A DNA stretch of 64,000 nucleotides. Source: Lacinutrix mariniflava. Lineage in GTDB: Bacteria; Bacteroidota; Bacteroidia; Flavobacteriales; Flavobacteriaceae. The position numbers and the translations under genes are program-made. Where the stretch lies: NCBI RefSeq assembly GCF_001418015.1, contig NZ_LIQG01000026.1, forward strand, positions 248,001 to 312,000. Reading direction: 5' to 3'. The notes beneath the pieces were generated by a model, which was not told the DNA's origin, ran no database searches, and saw only the letters and a list, made by a program, of their open reading frames with translations. Shown one piece after another: positions 62,803 through 64,000 of the stretch; within the stretch, counting starts at the first letter, position 1, and the number at the start of each line of letters is the position of its first letter.

Positions 62803-63603
62803 ATGAAGAATAATAAGCATAAGATATTAGTACTTTCCGATTTAAAAAAAATGGCCGCTACTACCTTAATGAGTAGTGTAAGCTTAGCAAGTATGATTGA
62901 TGCTGAAATTGCATTGTTTCATGTTAAAAAGCACATTGATATTGTAGAAAGTGATAATCAATTATCTGCTATTAGATCTTTAAATGAAGCGCATAATACT
63001 ACAGAAAAGGAAATTGAAGCATTAATCCATCCTTTTTCAAAAGAGTATAATGTAGCAATTAATACTAGCTTTTCTTTTGGAAAAATAAAAGATGAAATTC
63101 GTGATCATATTAAACTTACTAAGCCTGATATTATTGTTTTAGGACAAAGAGATTCTAATCCACTTCGAATTATAGGAGACAGTATTACTCATTTTGTTTT
63201 AAAAGAGTTTAAAGGCGTTATTATGATTTCGGCAAATAAAAATGCTTTAGTACCGAATGAAAAAATGACTTTAGGTGTCTTTAATGATTCAAAAAAAGTA
63301 TTTAATACCAAGTTTTCAAAAGACTTAATAACACATACAAAAGCACCTTTACAGTCTTTTAAAATTATTAACAGTCAAAAGGAAACAATAAATACATCTG
63401 CTGAAAATGAAGATAAAATGCTGGAATATGCTTTTGAAAAAAATGCAAATGCCATGACTACACTCTCTTCATATTTATCAAAAAATAACATTAACTTACT
63501 TTGTGTAGATAGAGCAGAAAATAAAACAAAAAATACAATAGAAACTTCTTTAAAAGAAGTGATAAACAAATTAAATGTTTCGTTATTAGTTTCGGAAGCA
63601 TAA
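62803..63603 (+). CDS. Universal stress protein
   Basis: The 266-residue Usp-type protein has an N-terminal Usp fold (KILVLSDLKKMAATTLMSSVSLASMI, then KPDIIVLGQRDSN and a Gly-rich loop) and a second, more degenerate half from about residue 150. Usp proteins often bind ATP or partner proteins. It follows SulP by 6 bp and precedes a carbonic anhydrase by 28 bp, so it probably regulates or supports bicarbonate uptake. Confidence 0.85.
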   Translation: MKNNKHKILVLSDLKKMAATTLMSSVSLASMIDAEIALFHVKKHIDIVESDNQLSAIRSLNEAHNTTEKEIEALIHPFSKEYNVAINTSFSFGKIKDEIRDHIKLTKPDIIVLGQRDSNPLRIIGDSITHFVLKEFKGVIMISANKNALVPNEKMTLGVFNDSKKVFNTKFSKDLITHTKAPLQSFKIINSQKETINTSAENEDKMLEYAFEKNANAMTTLSSYLSKNNINLLCVDRAENKTKNTIETSLKEVINKLNVSLLVSEA

Positions 63604-63631
63604 TTTTAATTAATTAAAAAAACAAAACATT

Positions 63632-64000
63632 ATGAAAGCACATACAAAAGAAACACAGTCGACAATGACACCTCAAAAAGCAATTGACTTTTTAAAAGAA
63701 GGTAATCAACGGTTTCAAGGTAATCTAAAAGCGAATAGAAACCTTTTAGAGCAAGTAAATGATACAAGTGATGGACAATTTCCTTTTGCAACAATACTAA
63801 GTTGTATTGATTCTAGAGTGTCTGCCGAATTAGTTTTCGATCAAGGTTTAGGAGATGTATTTAGTGTTAGAATAGCAGGAAACTTTGTAAATGAAGATAT
63901 CTTAGGAAGTATGGAGTTTGGGTGTAAACTTGCCGGAACCAAAGTAATTGTAGTTTTAGGCCATACCAGTTGTGGCGCAATAAAAGGTGCTTGTGACGAT
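63632..64000 (+). CDS. Beta-carbonic anhydrase, 5' part only
   Basis: The right edge cuts the gene after 123 codons. Zinc-ligand motifs are visible: CIDSRV (Cys, Asp, Arg) and GHTSCGAIKGA (His, Cys). Beta-carbonic anhydrases interconvert CO2 and bicarbonate in the cytosol. It follows the SulP and Usp genes, consistent with bicarbonate uptake and use. The start MKAHTKETQ is preceded by a purine-rich stretch. Confidence 0.93.
   Translation, partial: MKAHTKETQSTMTPQKAIDFLKEGNQRFQGNLKANRNLLEQVNDTSDGQFPFATILSCIDSRVSAELVFDQGLGDVFSVRIAGNFVNEDILGSMEFGCKLAGTKVIVVLGHTSCGAIKGACDD

Noticed and set aside
1-64000. tRNA, rRNA, insertion sequences, prophage or an origin.
   Set aside because: No transposase, integrase or other phage gene, tRNA cloverleaf or rRNA sequence was recognised by eye; a tRNAscan/Rfam search would settle the RNA part.

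Overview
The window is chromosomal DNA from a member of the Bacteroidota, most likely a marine Flavobacteriaceae. The reasons are the AT-rich composition, -7 promoter elements of the TAnnTTTG type, a type IX secretion (T9SS) type-B substrate next to a PorP/SprF-like protein, a complete Bacteroides-aerotolerance (bat) operon, a SUF operon of flavobacterial layout, and many families found mainly in Bacteroidota (DUF2480, DUF3078, MbnP-like lipoproteins). I saw no rRNA, tRNA, phage, transposon or CRISPR array. The gene content is mostly core and envelope, and the less expected signals lie in intergenic elements and in unnamed envelope proteins.

Layout. 1-2.6 kb: the 3' end of a beta-propeller-like repeat protein, then an MbnP-like lipoprotein and an MbnH-like di-haem peroxidase. 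2.7-10.3 kb: iron-sulfur assembly genes sufA-sufB-(lipoprotein)-sufC-sufD, a terminator, then sufS-(META lipoprotein)-sufE-sufT. 10.3-13.8 kb: an ABC exporter, a DUF2480 protein and a DUF3078 protein. 13.8-17.6 kb (minus strand): PBP1A and HflX, separated by a plus-strand terminator and an RNA-like element. 17.9-23.5 kb: small housekeeping or hypothetical genes (endonuclease/exonuclease/phosphatase, DUF3095, SSB, DUF6624, GNAT, Zn-ribbon, GIDE-like, CBS). 23.8-32.2 kb (minus): an OmpA-like protein, a PorP/SprF-like protein and a 1833-residue T9SS type-B protein. 32.3-41.7 kb (minus): PBP1C, an ABM-domain protein, an SH3 protein and an alpha-2-macroglobulin lipoprotein. 42-46.9 kb (plus): an ALDH7-type aldehyde dehydrogenase, a lipoprotein/beta-barrel pair, and an OmpA-like/helix-hairpin-helix membrane pair. 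47-51.3 kb (minus): an aldo/keto reductase, SDR, HD, phosphodiester glycosidase and AlbA_2 run. 51.5-60.8 kb (plus): the bat operon, moxR-DUF58-DUF4381-like-batA-batB-batC-batD-batE. 60.8-64 kb (plus): a small acidic protein, a SulP transporter, a Usp protein and the 5' end of a beta-carbonic anhydrase.

Functional themes. (i) Fe-S cluster biogenesis with two lipoprotein genes embedded in it. (ii) Envelope defence and repair: PBP1A, PBP1C plus A2M, and OmpA proteins. (iii) T9SS export of a modular adhesin. (iv) A putative bicarbonate uptake/hydration operon with an inverted repeat just before the transporter start codon. (v) Possible peroxidase-driven maturation of a periplasmic copper-binding lipoprotein. 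Families of short intergenic repeats recur between codirectional genes: 7-bp-periodic arrays, and short TTTC...GAAA palindromes. In one place a 7-bp array has been read into the start of a protein.
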